The notes beneath the pieces were generated by a model, which saw nothing but the letters and a program-made list of their open reading frames with translations, was not told where the DNA came from and did no database searches. This document shows positions 1-14,700 of a stretch of DNA of 64,000 nt, in pieces; positions within the stretch are counted from its first letter, which is position 1, and each line of letters begins with the position of its first letter. Source of the stretch: Todiramphus chloris collaris. Taxonomy: Eukaryota > Chordata > Aves > Coraciiformes > Alcedinidae. Made by a program: the position numbers and the translations under genes. The stretch is from assembly GCA_025345505.1 (NCBI GenBank), contig JANVCC010000018.1:61718232-61782231 (forward strand). Direction: 5' to 3'.

Positions 1-1823
1 AAAAAGCTGCTGTTACAATGTTGTACATTTGCATGTATAGTTGAAATGTGATTATATTGTATTCTATTTATACCTGTAAATCCCCTAAATTAGAACGGGA
101 ATTTGGCAAATGCAATCCACTTTTTCAGTAAAGGACACTGTCGCACAATAAAATAAAAATACTGCCTCGTGCTGAGGTATTTTAATAGCATCAGCAGAAG
201 ATGGCAGAATCAGATGTGGGAATAAAATGCGCTGCTTTCCAAAAGCCTTCTGGTTTTCTTATTGTTGCTGCTCCGGGGTGCTCATTTTTGGTTCGTTTAT
301 AGCTATTTTTGTGCCTTTATAACATTCAAGTTTTCTCAGCATGTGACCGCACACTATAAATACTGTCATGGACAGAGGGACTGAGCATGAAGGAACACGA
401 GAATCCGAAGACCTCTCTACAGCTTGAAGTGTCTGTGGTTCTCAGCAGTGATTTCTTTGGTTACGTATTTAAGACGATTTAGTGTCACTAGTGTAACTGC
501 TGTAACTTTAGAATACATAAAAATAAAATGATGCTCATTATTAATGTTATAAACTTCTTGTTAAAGGACTTAATACTGATTTTATTTGACAATGTTAAGG
601 ATTTGTATTATCAGCTGTGTCATGTGACAGCCCTAGGAGATGACTTAGGCATTAATTTTTACCTGTTTGCTTCAGATGAAAAGTATTTAACACGCCTGTG
701 GCTGAAACTGGATTATGCCAGACGCTGGGGCTGGTTATTATTACAGAATTCATCTTGGTGCTCCACACAAACGTACCTGCAGGACAGTTTAGAGAAAGAA
801 ACTGTCCTTGTTCCAGGATAATGAATGAACCTGATGCATAATGACTGCTTTGAGAATAAGCATTAATTTTAGTGTTAACGTATCATCGAGTAACACCTGC
901 TCTAGCACTACTATATTGCATGAACGTGCACACAAATACACATGCAACAGGAAAATGAAAGCCAGACTAGCTATCTTTTCTAAAACATACTATTTTTTCA
1001 AATTTAAGAGAGGCCAGAGTATTTGGAGACAGGGACACTTAAAACTTGTAAAGATAAGTAAAAAATTTGCATACATCATTAGCAAACCGATCCTGCACTT
1101 ACTATCACTTCCAGAAGGAAAATGTATGGCGACCTACAAAAAACCCAAACAGGTGAGAGTGAAAGAAATCTTACAGTTTATTAAGCAGTGATCTGCATAT
1201 ATGCAGGGATAGTTTATTGACAGTGCTTAACAGTCTTCTGTAATTTGATTACATCTGTTTGCTGCAGGCAAAGGCTTCAGTAGGCAGAAAGGTGCAAGCT
1301 CTTCATCTCTGGTCTCTAAATTAACATCTGAACATTTTGCTGCTTGTCATCGTTAAGGCTTAACACCACAGATTCCTGTCTCCTTGCCCTCTATGCCTGT
1401 CCCCTGCATAGTTTTGCATCTCGCTTTGAGGCTTCTTCTGTGTTTATTTTAACCTGAACCCTCTAAGTGCAGTACAGGCAATCAACTCTGCCTCTCAATT
1501 AGCTGTTATATTCATGCTTCAGTAGCTTGTTGGAGGTCATCAGGAAGCTTTTCACTTCAACTTTGCACCTGCCGAAAATTGATGAGCGTGCATATGCCCT
1601 CCTTTCTTTTCCCTTGTTCCCTCTGTATTTCCTGTCTTCTTTCCAGTGTCCAGCCTGAAAACCCCTGCCAGTGGCAGAGGACTTGCCACAGAGGCTTCTG
1701 CCTTATTTTATTTTCTTATTATTTTTTCTAGAAGTCTAGGGAGGGGATGGACCAGCAGGATCTTGTATGTCCAGATTGCTTCTTGTTCCCTTTGTGCGTG
1801 TTTCTGCACACCAGCTCCCTGCT

Positions 1824-1925
1824 TACCAGCTCCTTGTAGAGCTGAGCCGTGGCTGCGTACCAGCTTCTTGTGGAGCTGGGCCAGGGCTGTGTACCAGTAT
1901 CCTGCAGAGCTGGGCTGTGTGCAGG
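1824..1925 (+). repeat. Tandem repeat, 34-bp unit, 3 copies
   Basis: Three consecutive 34-bp units each starting TACCAG and carrying GAGCTG: 1824-1857, 1858-1891 and 1892-1925. The first two differ at few bases; the third is more diverged. A partial unit may precede at about 1808. Confidence 0.8.
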
Positions 1926-4900
1926 ATGGACGCAGGAGTGCAGGTCCTCGCTGCCAGCCATCCAGTGCTGAAATCTCCCGGTTGTGCACTCCGGTGTGGA
2001 TATTTATTATGCATGTAAAACCAGGAGATTTTTTTCACAGTAAGAGCATTTTGAGTAATAAACCTATAAACTTAAAAAGAGCTTGCCACCATTATTGCTG
2101 CTGAGCAATTGGAGGTGGAGGCAAGCCAGTCACACTTTAAGGCTGGACGCTGTGTTTAAATCAGAATGCCTGGGTAGGGAGCAGGAAAACGCTGCTCGGA
2201 TTGGTCCGTGAGATTCAGATCGGGATGGATGGGCAAAATGTGAGTCTGCAGAAAAGCAAAATGTTTCTATTTGTATCCCTGTCCTACACCTATGCCCCTC
2301 AGGAGCTCAAAGCCTCTGCCAAATTTTTAGCTTGTCACTGATCTTACGAGGAAAGAAATAGTGACAGCATCAGAAACCCAGGGACAAACAGCGCAGTGAA
2401 ATTGCAACGAATGCACTTGAGTTTGGGGCCTGTAAGAATAATACACATAAGGAGAAGAGTCAGAGTGAATGACATGGTTTTGGGGGAGCTGGATGGATCT
2501 GCTATTTGTGATCCAGTGATTTTTTTCTTACTGGACACGTGTAAAAAATTCTGCTCTGGGCATGTTAATTTTGTTGATAAATATGTCCTTTATCAAATCA
2601 AAGCACTGGCAGTTCTGTTCTCAAAATTACACCCTTTTTGGTGGGTTTTTTTTGGTTTTTTTTGTTTTTTTCCCCCCATTAGGTGTTATCGATTTTGTTC
2701 TTGACAAAAAAAAAAAAAAAGACAGATTTCAACAATTCTTTAACAGAATTCAGGATTTCACTGAAAAACATCAGTAGCTGGAAGGTCACAGACTGTTTTT
2801 TACCTGACACAGGAGGAGGTCAAATAAGAGGTCAAGAAAGAGCTGGTTATGATAGTAAACCAGTCAAGTTTACTGGCTGCTGTAAATACCGAGTATCATC
2901 AATAAATAAAAACACCTACAGGCTGCTGTGTATATCACCATTAACTCCTTGTGTCTTGAACTGACTTATTTCTCTTAAGTGAATTTTCAGTCTTCAGAGT
3001 ATCTCTACAATCTGTCCTTGCGGTCTGTCCAATTCCAACCCATGTATGCTTAGTTAAAAGACAAAATACTGATTTTCTCTTCTGAATACCACACCATGTG
3101 CTTACTCAGGCTCTGAAGGGGTGAGAGGTTTCCTGTGTCAATACACACTCTTGGGTGAGTTCAGAAAATGTCCAACAACATATGTTATGACAAGCACACA
3201 AATATCAGCTAAATATGTCCTTAAAACAATTTTGCAGTAGAAAAAACCCAAAACATTTCCTCAAGCATAGTGTCTGACAGGCCACTGAGTCTTTGTTGAA
3301 TACTAGAAGTCTGATGCACACAATACAGCCAACAGTGCACAGTCACATGATTTTGGCCCTGGGAGTTACAGCATTTTCTAAACCAAAAGAAACCAGGATA
3401 CATTTGCACGGCATCATGGAAGAAATTGCTGAACGTAGGACAGTTGGGGGGCAGGTCTCTGTGAAGAGCTCCTCTCCAAAGAGGCATCACTGCTAAGTCA
3501 GCAGCACATTTCAAGGATTCCTGAGACAGGGCTGGACTTTTAAAATGGATTAATTGTTTTAGTTGGTTTGTTTTTGTTTATTTTTTATTAATAACAGTTA
3601 AGCATTAGCAGAATGATCTGGAATATCTGTTCATGTCCTGGAGTGCCTTCTGGCTGCTGAACTCTTCTAAAATCACTTAAATGTTGCAGTGGCTTGATTA
3701 AACCAGGCATAACCAAGATGCATCCAGCTCTGTCTTCCAGCACAACCAGTGCTGTTTCTTCTTCCATTTGAAAGATCTGCTTAACCATGATTAAGTATAC
3801 TTGTATACTCATAAAGGTCTCTAACAGAATCAGTTGCTTCAAGTATTCCATGCTACAGTTCAAGAGAGATATTAAGCAATAGATAGCTGCTCATGTGTAG
3901 TTGTGGTTTCATGTTGTATGTATCACATTAAATTTATTCCCTCTAGTTTATCATGTTTTCCTTTAAGAAATGGAAGATGACAATGACAGCTAGAACTGGC
4001 TTTTCGACAGAGGATTTTGCAGGAGTTTTGTTTATTTGTTATACAAGCTTTAGACTTTCCCCGGTTTTATCTACTTGAGTGCCTTTCCTCAAAACTTGCA
4101 AATTTTGCTCTTGACTGAGCCTTGGTGTCGATTTGGCACCATTCTTTTTTTTTTATTCTCTTTTTGCAAACTTCACCTCTGCCTGTCCACTACTGGTCGC
4201 CGATCAGATAGGACACAACATGATCCTGAATCTAGCACACACCTTTTGAGTTCTCTTTGGGGAAAAGAAAGCTGCAGCCAGCAGACAGAAAGCATCAGAT
4301 CCCATGCTCCAAATCCCCTACTGATTTGTATTCATCATGAGCAAACACAGTGAGTATGATCTTTGGAGTCAAGAAGGCTTCATTGCGTCCCTACATTTAA
4401 AGCATGGGCTGAAAGCGGAGATTATTTCTTAGTGTAGCTCCTCTTAGTGCACTGCATAGATGGCATGGAAACAGGTGAACTTCGGACTCGGGATGCTGTG
4501 TGAACACAGGTTCCTAGGTGGCAATATAGAGCACTCACTGCAACACCTTCTTGGTTGTCATCACAGATGCTCTCATGCAGCAGTCCTTGCTTTTGTACCA
4601 AAACATTTAAGAATAGGTTTATTTTGTGCCTTGACTGAGCCTTCATTCAGTAAGACATGAACCTAAATGAAAACTTTTTGCTCCATTAGTATGCTGGTAG
4701 TGAGACGTCCCCAGTACGAGAAAAGGGTTAGAGGTGGGTTTTGGGGTTACTGAGGGCTGTGCTGGAGGAGATGATGCTCACAATTCTAGCAAAGCAATGT
4801 CAGGGAAAAGCCCCAAAAATATATTTAGTCTCATTCTTGTGGAAGAACAACTGATGGTAAAAGCATGTGCTACAGGACAAAGGACCTTTTGCTGGCTCAG

Positions 4901-6352
4901 CATGTGCCGTTGGGTTGGGTGGCACAGCCATGCCACCAGGGAAGGACCAGCAGCTGCTGGGGCTGTGCTGACACCCACAAACAAGCACAGCTATAACTGC
5001 AGAGGCTTCAGAGAGCAGCCCTTGCCACTAATGCTGCATGTGTGAGTGTTCTCCCACAGGGTCAGGGGCTTGCCCTTCCCCAAAGCACCTCAGAGGGAGC
5101 TGGCACACCACAGCTCACTCGGCCTCCTCCCTGAGCAGGGTAACAGGTCAGCTCAGGCATTCAATTGCATCATAGCATGCTAGAGGAATGGTACAATTTT
5201 TACCTGTGCAATCCAGACAGGCAGAATGGTTCCTTTATTACTTTTTTTTTCCCCCCAATCACAGTTCCCTCTATATTTTTGAAAGGAAAAACGCAAACCT
5301 GCTAATAGGTTTTTTAGAAGAAAAGATTTATTTCAGAACCAAGTTCCTGCAGGCAATAAAGAACAGGCTGAGCTTGCAGAAAAAATTTATGTGTGGAATG
5401 GATTAGTTTGGTGTCTGCCTTTTTTCCATTGCCTTCAAAGTAGCTGGGAAAAGGAAGATGTAAAGGTAAGGGCTGTGGTAATGATTGAGCTCTGTGAAGT
5501 GGCTTTGCTACAGCAAACCTTCAGTCGTGTTTGAGAACGTCAGGGATTTAGCATTATTCTCGACTTGATTTGACAAACAAATCTGGCATCTTAAGGGTTG
5601 AGCCTTAGAATAAAAAAATGACATAAATTCAATCTCCGGCAAGATAAGGAGTATCCAGCTGATTCCCAGGGTGCAGGCAGCACCAATGTGCCCCTTCTAT
5701 CTGTGCGCTCTGCTGCGATGGGATGTCTAATTTAGGTAAGTGCATTTCCAGCATTAGGGCACATGAAGTCTGGTTTCAGGTGGCTGCCAGTAGAGACACA
5801 GAAGATCAATTTTGCAGATTCACACAGAAAACTGCTCTCATTTTAACTAAAATGCTAAGCTTGTGTAATTATGTAAGAGTATTATAAGCTATCAAGAAAG
5901 AAGGAAAGCCAAGAAAAGCAAAAAAATTAGAGCCCCATGGACAAATTTCCAAAGATTTACAGTGCTGTTGCTCTGCATTTTTCAGTCAGAATAATCAATA
6001 AACACTTGAGCACTAACAAGATGGACAAGGATAATTTGAATTATTTTAAATCCAGCTTCACTATCTAATCTACCTGTAGGTACAGGGAGCCTGTGTGGTG
6101 CTTCAGGAGGAGCTAGCTTGGTTTGAGCCATGGGTATCCCAGTGAACCACATCCCTTTTAGTATCCTACAGCTGGCTGGAACAGCCCCCATCCATGGCAC
6201 ATAGGGACCTTGGAAGCTGGAAATATATACATCTTCTGCCTCTGTCTGTGGACGCCTTTGTGCATCCAGCCAAAATTTAAAGTTTCTCAACCATTTCAGG
6301 TCGATGATCCTGTTTTCTGCCCTCTTTCTTTCAGGGCAAATCTCTCCCCACC

Positions 6353-6355
<3 letters not shown>

Positions 6356-6395
<40 letters not shown>
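6356..6395 (+). repeat. Homopolymer T40
   Basis: Forty uninterrupted T residues, by far the longest mononucleotide run of the window. The left flank (minus-strand downstream) shows no recognisable retrocopied gene. Confidence 0.95.
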
Positions 6396-6396
<1 letters not shown>

Positions 6397-8714
6397 GTGA
6401 CAATGCCTAAATTGGCACTCACATTGCAGTATCGCTGGCAAAGAAACTGTTGGCTTTTTTTTGGACCACAGCCTTCAGGCTAATTTAGTCATATCTGTTT
6501 CTGCTAACTTGTTTTCTTAAAGACTGGTGAGGGTTTGGGTGAACTGCTCTATTCCCTCTTGGTCTGTCTGATATGTAAGATAAAGATTAGGTGAACCACC
6601 AAAGTTGGCATTTTTGTTACACCCCTTGTGACAGGAGTTGCTGTTTTCCAGGGCTGATGTATATATTTAAATGAAGTCCATTAGACTTGGACTATAGCCA
6701 GGTTTTTCATTGCTGGGCTCTCTTCAACTGTAAACATAATTGCACTCCCTCTGAAATGAGTATTTGGGGGTTTCATCTATTGATCTGTACTATGGGTTAA
6801 TTCTGTAGATTTGGTGAGATCAATGTGCTTCAAAAAAAGTAAAGAGCCTGTTCTCTTCTGCTATGCTGGCATGGTCCCATAATGCCAATAAAATTGATTG
6901 GGAAGAAGTTGGTTCAGGACAAATAGGTCCCTCATGAGCTGTAAGCATCTCTCCTGGTCAGGAAATGACGGACATAAAACTGCAGAGTTCTCTGCTGTGG
7001 CAGCATAGGGGAGCATATAAAAGCTTCTGTGAGGGGAGTTTGATTTGATATACCTGTCACAGAGTCTGATGTTGCTTAGGATTTTTGTCTTGTTAAAATT
7101 TCCCATGTGGTAGATCAGTTTCCTGCTGGAATCACTGTCCACTTGCATTTAGGGATGTTGAGTGGAGACCTTTTTACTGACTTGCTTCTCTAGCCCTACA
7201 CAGTTTGCTGTCATTTTGTCATTACTTAACATATTCACCCTACTCCCTGAGTGCAGCCACAAACTCTGTTCTAGGAGATATCTGTCCCTTGAGTTTGGAT
7301 GTGCCTTGTCAAAATTCAGGGAGAGGAATGTCTGGTGCAGGACAGGGGGAAAAAGTGAATTCAGTGGTGGGTAAGAACTTCCTCCATAAATGGCAGGTCC
7401 ATTTGAGGAGATAACTGTCCTTCCCCTCCTTCCATCTGCCCATTGGCAGGCTCCCCATCTCAGTCACAGGTTTCTTCCCTTTTTCTTGTAGCAGATCTTG
7501 AATAAACAGAGTATGGGGATGGGGGACAGAAAGACTGTGACTTAATTTTTTTTTTTCACAATTTATTTTATTAATTTTTTTCATAAAATAATTACTAAAA
7601 TGAGAAATTGCTTACATAGCAAAATTAGCTTCCCTATTTGCATTGCAGCTATGTCTAGACACCCCAATATCTCTCCACTGTGATAGAGGATGTATATATG
7701 TATATTCTGTGTATTCCTGGACAGTGTTAGACACTGGTAGAAGCAATGTGAGCATTAGACTCCGAGCTGCAACCAGCCCTGAACTGCTCAGCTTTCTGCA
7801 TTATCTGATGCACCACATAGCTACACATTTACTTGTTCTGTTACCACTTGTGGTGATCAACACCAAATAAAACACTTATGGGTAAACAGATGCAGAACGA
7901 AGCCATCCTGCATTATCAGGAGGAAGATGATGATCACGTTTCTGTAATTCTAGAAATTTGTGTTTACAGAAACTACAGAAATCCATGACTCCTGTTAGAT
8001 CTGTAAAGCTGTTCTGCACTAACAACTAGCAAACTCAGCAGACCATGGGTAGCAGCATGGGTTTGTACAATCATGTTTGTTCCAGTAATCCAAATGGTCC
8101 TTTGAGTGACTGCATGTAGCTGTCAACTCCGCCTGAAACAGCAAGGGGCTAAAACACTAAGTAATGCAATCCATGGGATGACTTTAAGGGCTTCTTTTAC
8201 TTGTCTGATCTCTGCTAAGAAAGTCCATTGGTACAAAACTGTCCATTAGTTGAATTAATTTTGACTTGATGGTTTGGTACCTTCAAAGTGAAAAACAGGA
8301 CATGGGAAAGCTAACAGACTAAAGGCAGAGCATTAATATTGTCATTAAACAGAATTATCTGGGTCTTGTGGCCCTCAGGTATAATTATCATTTTCATTGT
8401 GGCTTTTTTTCAAGTAGAATTAGCTGATACAATGTGCAGACTGTGCTGTAGCTCTGGGTTCAAAATAAACAGAAATGTCCTTCACATAGGAGGCAGCAGA
8501 ATGGTGTCACTGGCTGCCAAAGGATGTAGTGGAAGGTAAAAGTTTACTTTACAGTATAGGTAGACAAAAAGAACTCCACAGAAGGTTAATAAATTTATAA
8601 AACTACACAGATATCAGGAAGTCCTTTGACATGTAGGGAAGGAAATACCTTGAGTCTAGGAGAGCATTCAAAGCATGTACCATGCACAGCCTCCTATTCT
8701 CATCCCTGTGCCTA

Positions 8715-8793
8715 ATTATGTTGCTGCTGAGGATAGGATACCAGGGAAGATGGACATTTGGCTTGATCCGGTATGGTCATTTATATGTTTTCT
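8715..8793 (+). mobile_element. Ancient CR1 LINE 3' tail
   Basis: GATGGACATTTGGCTTGATC and the following GGTATGGTCATTTATATGTT correspond, with substitutions, to the old amniote CR1 tail (GATGGACCATTGGTCTGACC, then CAGTATGGCC and TTCTTATGTT). It is strongly diverged, so an early insertion. Confidence 0.6.
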
Positions 8794-8799
8794 CTAGTG

Positions 8800-11700
8800 A
8801 TTTCTCTAGGAAGAAAACCTGTAAAGGTTTCCTCAAGATATCCTCCATCTTCAAAGGTCTTAGAAAACCTGTCCTTCAGCAATTTACTTATTCCCTTCTG
8901 CCCCCAGTCCTTATTTTAATAACTGTGCCTACACAACGTTAATTTGTTGCATTCTCTGGCTTGTTTTTTATCCTTTGCTCTGCCAAAATAATGACTCAGC
9001 ATGGTTAGAAGTAAAGAAAGATCCTTGCAAAGGCCATTGAATTCTGGTGGAAAAGTTCACCAGCACTGACTGATTTTGAATGTATACCCTTCTGGAATCC
9101 CCCACTTCCTCAGGTATTAAATACCACAGTAATCACAAACAGACATATAACATTTATAGCTATGATGACCAGTTCCCACTTACACCGTGTTCCTAGAAGA
9201 ATACCTTCTAAGTGAATGAGGTACCTGCTCTAACTCCCTCAAGAAGCTACTAGACAGTCCCCACTTTACAAGGACAACATGGAGCTGTGTCAATAGATAG
9301 TTATAAACCCCTCCATTTTATTACTCCCACCCATCATGTCTATAAAACACTTAACTGGAGTAGGGCTGGTGACGCACTGTTCAACACTGAGCAGCGACTT
9401 GCAGCTGCAAGAAGTAATGGTCTTATATGCTTCTGCTGTGCTGCATCCACCATTTGTTTTTTGCTCCCCCATCCTTGGTAGACACCAGCTCTTTGCGTCA
9501 CAGGATGGAAGAGATGCACTAGGATTTCAGAGTGATTTTTGGCATGAAGAATACTTAAAAGTTGCTCAAAATCATGATCTGGGTGATGGATCTAGCTGGA
9601 TTATACGTGTGGCATCAGGGGACAGCAAACAGAAAAATCCTATAGCAAATTTTACATACATGAGCTTTTAATAACAGCACGGCCCGAAGCCAGACACCTC
9701 TAATACTCTGTAAGTCTGATGCCCAGACTTTCAAAGGCCTAAAGTCAACAGAGAAGAACTTCTATCTAGCTTGAGGCAGTGCTAAATCAAACTTCCTTCA
9801 TTGTACTTCTGCTCCAGTTTTCTCTAGTGATGAGCCTACACTTGATGACTCAAGGATGATTTGGTTTCCAGTAAGGCAGACACTGCCCAGTACCAATCTA
9901 CAGGTACTTTCTTTTCAGAAATTTGCCAGGTGGTGAGGCCTCTTTGATGCCCCAGTAGCAGAAAACATGTACATGCCATGGACTGCAGGGGAAAGTTAAG
10001 GATTCAAATTTATGCTGTGTGTGGTTAGCCCAGGAGTATATCATTCAGATGAGAATGGTCATGTGTGCGTGTGCAGAAGGTACGTGGATTGTTTCTATAT
10101 TGAAAGTTACTCCTGGTCTCTGCAGTCAACCATGGCCGACTGAAATCTGTAACTGCATTTCTAAAGTAAGCCCAAGAGCACAATAGCAAAATGCTTCCAT
10201 TGATTTTTATATTTAACATTTTAATTTAAAGACTAACACTTGATCTGATTTGGAATTACTGGATTCAATGACAATTTGATTCATATGGTTGGAAGATCTG
10301 TTAAAGCACTAAAAGCTGAACACATGCAGGACTGAACTTTCCAAAAGCACAAAACAAACAGTGGTACAAAGACATGTGGCCACGGATGGCAAAACCTGAT
10401 TTTAATTCTCTTCCCACTGTGGAGCTCTCCACTTCTACATTAAGGTGACCCCCTTCTACTCCGCCTACATATAGGTGCAGTAGATAAGATGTAGTCTTTC
10501 CTGAGCTATGTGTAGCCAACAGGGCTACAAAAAGCAGGATGGGAGCAGCCTTGATCGCAGGAACTGAACCCTGCACCCTCTGGCTTCACCATCCAGCTCA
10601 GAGCTCAACAGTTGGCTCCTGTGCCTCAAGAAGAGCTGCAACACTCACATTCACCGTGGTATATTTTCTAACTGCTGAAGAAAGGAGACCAGAGCCCACC
10701 CAAGAACATGCCAACGCATGCTGCTTTGGTGCAGGATTGTAGGTATTTTGAGCAGCTGAGTAGGTACCTGTTTCCACTGGGACTCTTTATTCTGGTCCCT
10801 CTCCTGGGGCCAAGGATCTCAGTTGATTCAACTCCTTTCCATGTCTGCCCAAATTAGGTATGCTGCTACAATGCTTATCAAAGAGCAAGGTGTTGGGGGA
10901 ACTTGGTCTTGGTCTTACCAACAGTGGTTGGATGTAGGGATGGAAACTGGTAGTAGGACTGAAGTACTGTAGGTGGTTGGTGATTTGACTGAAGTGGTTT
11001 TGTGTTTGGCCAGTGGCAGAAGATTTAGTGACTATAGACTTCAAAGATAGGCAGCAGCTGAGGGGTATTCTTGTAAACACCTGGACATGTTTGTGTGTGT
11101 GTTTCTCCTTGAGCATGTAGCTTTTATTTATTACTTGTGCTTTTGCAGTTAATGCACAAAGGTTTAATTTTATAAAGCAATTGACAAAACACCAAGTGGA
11201 TTATACCAATTTTATGCACTGGAAGGACTCAGGAATAATTCAGTCTTGTGGACTGGTAGTATTTAGAATCTGCATCCCAGCAATACCTGGAGGACACAGA
11301 CAAAATCAGCTCCCTGTTGTGTTAGGCTCTGCTTATACAAGAGATGGTCTCTGCCCAAAGACTTTGCAATCAAAATGTTGAGTGATCCTCTGCAATTGTA
11401 TGTGCTACTAGAAGATAAGGCTGCACCAAACGCATAATGAAGTTTCTCACAGTTCACAAACCTGTCAGGACAGATAGATAACATTGCCTCATGTAGTATG
11501 GGTTTCCATCTGTGGGTAACCTCTTATTAGTAGCATAGATTATGCAATATTCCTTAACAATTCATAACAGCGTGTATCTGAAGAGAGGAAGGTGAAGTAA
11601 TGAAGAGAGCACACAGGTGTAAAAGTGAGATAAAGAAAGTGCAGTGAGTCCTCCTGTAAAGCAGCTGCCCGGACGCTCTTTTACTCTTTACAGAAAAGTC

Positions 11701-14700
11701 TTCTGAGCCCACGGTGTATTGTTTGCAGTGAAAGGCTCAGCTGAGCTGTCACTGGGGATTGTTCTGTCTGGCGTTCTGTAGCAGTGAGCTGAGCGCATAT
11801 ATCACAGATGGAAAATGTTGCTGCTACCTCTGACAATGCTTTTCACTTCTTGGTAGAAGGAAAAAGAAATCTGCCTTTGATTGTAAACCCAAGTAAGATA
11901 GAATAAAGTGTGGAGTTTTTTAAAAATACTGTTTCTTGCTTCATAGAAATACTCCTGCATGCTGAGTTACGGATCCCATAGACTTGGGCATGTATGAGCA
12001 TCATTTATGTTAGAAGACAAAGGGACTGTGAGTGGTAAACAGCTTTTCCTGTGTGCTTTGTGTTTCATTAATGGGAGTTTCACAGACCAATACAGACCAA
12101 TAATGAGTGATCATCTGAAAAAATCCTGCTGAATTTTGTACTGTGATAAAAGGCATTTAATGCATTTCACTAGTAAATTATCAGTCCATGCTATACATCC
12201 ATACTATGAATCTCTTGTGTTTTTAAGGTTCTCTACTAACTACGTTTTGAAGATGGTATTTCTATGGTAACATTAGAAAGAAAGAGAAATTATGGTATGT
12301 AGAGAACACAGGTAGATCCTCATTAGGTATGCAAAAATTTACAAATGGCAAACTTCAAGCTTTAGACAAATTACCATGGGCACCAAGTGAACAGGAGAGC
12401 TCAGATGCCCTGCCGTGTTTAGCATTTCCTAAGTTAGCAGGTCCTGGTTGGCAACGTGAGTCTCCACCTCCCACACTTTGGCACCCATGCCTGACTTGAG
12501 CCATCTCCAGGCCTGCATCCATCCTCAGGGACAGAGAACTCCACCTGGCAACAGGGAGCCTTGAAACCAGGCACTGCAGTTCCCAAAGCCTTCTGTGGGG
12601 CTTCAAAATTCTTGTTCCTCCTTTGTAAAATGGGTTGTGACGCTCCTGGGTTGGTCCGCTCTGGGGATTAGTGTTTGAATTTTTCTCAATAACTCCTTAT
12701 TGTTCTTGGGAAGATTATCTAAGGTATGGATTGCCTCAAGTGCAAAGACATCTGAGGTAGTTCTGTGTGACAGCATGAGATTACTTTGACTGATTTACAT
12801 GGGTGTAGTACCATGTGAACAGAGCCGCACTGCTCCTGAGCTGCCCAGCTCACACACGTGCCTGGCCCCAAAAGCCCTGGTGAGGCAGCTTTCTGTGCTT
12901 CCATAATGTTTTACTTTGTCTTGCTTGTTTGTTTTGTTGTTTGTTTTTTTCTTAACGAGACCATTTGCTATTTCTATACAGAGAATGTTATGGGACCTAT
13001 AGAAGTAGCTACACATCTGTGACAGTGTACCTGATATCCTTCTCACAGACAACAGCTTCTACACGGGGAACAATGTAACCTCTAGAAGAAAGTGAAAATA
13101 AATGTGAGCACCATATGCTGTAAATGGAGAGTTTTTGGGTAGTGACCATCAGAAAGCTGCAAATGAATGGGAAAACCAAATTTGTCTTCCCCAGAGATTC
13201 CCTATGTGATCCTCGGTCTGGGGCTGTCCATGAGAGGGGGAAAAATTCTCAGTGGAGTCAGGCTTCAGGAAATTATTTCCCTGTCCTTAGAGCTGGGGGG
13301 GGGTTGGAAATTTGAAGCTTGGGTCTGGAGCCCTCATAGGAGTGCTTGCATTTTGTGAGAGGCAGCAGATGGTTGCCCTGTGCCTGGGAAAGCAGCAGCA
13401 TTGCTCTGTCACAGCTGAGCATCGCAAATTCTTCTCTTTGGATCACGCTGTCAGTGCCATGTTGTGCATCAAATGCAGCTCCCAGCTCCCTCTATCCCCT
13501 CCCAAAGTAACAAGCATGCAAAGGCTTCAAATATGTTGAACAGCAAGCAGCTCTTCTGCTTAATCTGATTTTTGCTGTAACATATTGCTTCGCATTACGG
13601 TTCTGTGCTCCAGCCTCAGGTTTCCTACAGCCTCTACATCTCTTCCAGTCTCCAGTCCTTCCTGACTGTTTATGTGAAGCCACTTTTGATGTCTCAAACA
13701 ATGTGTCTTTGCAAAAGAATAGTCTCCAACAATTCAAAAAAAGTTCTTCACTCTAAAAATAAAATGAAATTTTAAAAGGGCTATAAAATATGAGTCATTG
13801 ACTGACTCTGGATGATCCACATGAAAGAGAGAACAATATTCAATTTGTCTAAAATCCCAGATTCTTCTCAAAAGGCACTATAGAAAACCATTCAGAGGCA
13901 TAATGTAAATTAGAAAGTCACCAACACAGTTCATACTTGAATGAAACTAATTCACAATGGATGCAGCAAATATGGCATAACTACAGCACCACTGTATTTT
14001 TTTATATGACCAAAGCCTTTCTTTCCTTTGAAGATGGGTAATTGTAAGTAATACAGTAATTTTGACTTCCTGTATAAAATTATTCTCCCTAGTTTCTCTA
14101 TGTTGCACAGTGTATTAGCTACAAATGATTAAAGCTGGCCTACTGCTCCTTTGGTTGTTTTTCTGAGACTATCAGTGTCTCTGGTGGGCTGAAGTTACGT
14201 AGACGGAGATTCTGCATATGAACATAAAAGCAAGCTATTGATCTTCAAAGAGAAAACAATCGAGAAGTCTTGACAGATCTCTTGATTACTTGAGTTCCGC
14301 TGAAAAAGGGATTGCTTTTATTTAAATACATTTTAAAAATAAAGTAAACCCAAAGCACAATGCAAATTACTGGTAATATTGTCTCTGCAGGATGGCTACC
14401 AGGTCCACACCCTCATTCTACCTATGGTGTTCATACCTTCTGCAAATTTGTGGATCTTGAGCCATTGATTCAAAGTAAATCAGGTTGTTTGCAGCGATCT
14501 GAAAGTGTTCTGGGGAGCTTGGGCAGTATCAGCTTTATCTTCCAGGGCACTTGCCCTTCAAGGAACAGAACCCCCGTTTCTAGCAGCTCCATGAGGAAAA
14601 ACATGGAAGCATCATAATTCACTTTTCTTGATGCACAAGCACATAAACTAGGAGGACTGTACTGTGGCTACATGCTGGAGGGCTAGAGCAAGGTGAAACA

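Larger units (their letters stand above)
1..8700. other. Intergenic, no supported gene
   Basis: Open frames here are short and unremarkable. The first about 170 bases, with AATAAA at 146-151, could be the end of a plus-strand 3' UTR; by mammalian order SLC35D3 would lie to the left, but there is no coding evidence. Apart from the 34-bp repeat and T40 run nothing was recognised. Confidence 0.5.

Noticed and set aside
1646..2104. 152-codon plus-strand open frame and overlapping frames
   Set aside because: Explained by the 34-bp tandem repeat, which removes stops in several frames; no coding signature.
5982..6422. 146-codon minus-strand frame with a polylysine run
   Set aside because: The lysines are the T40 homopolymer read in reverse; the rest has no recognisable features.
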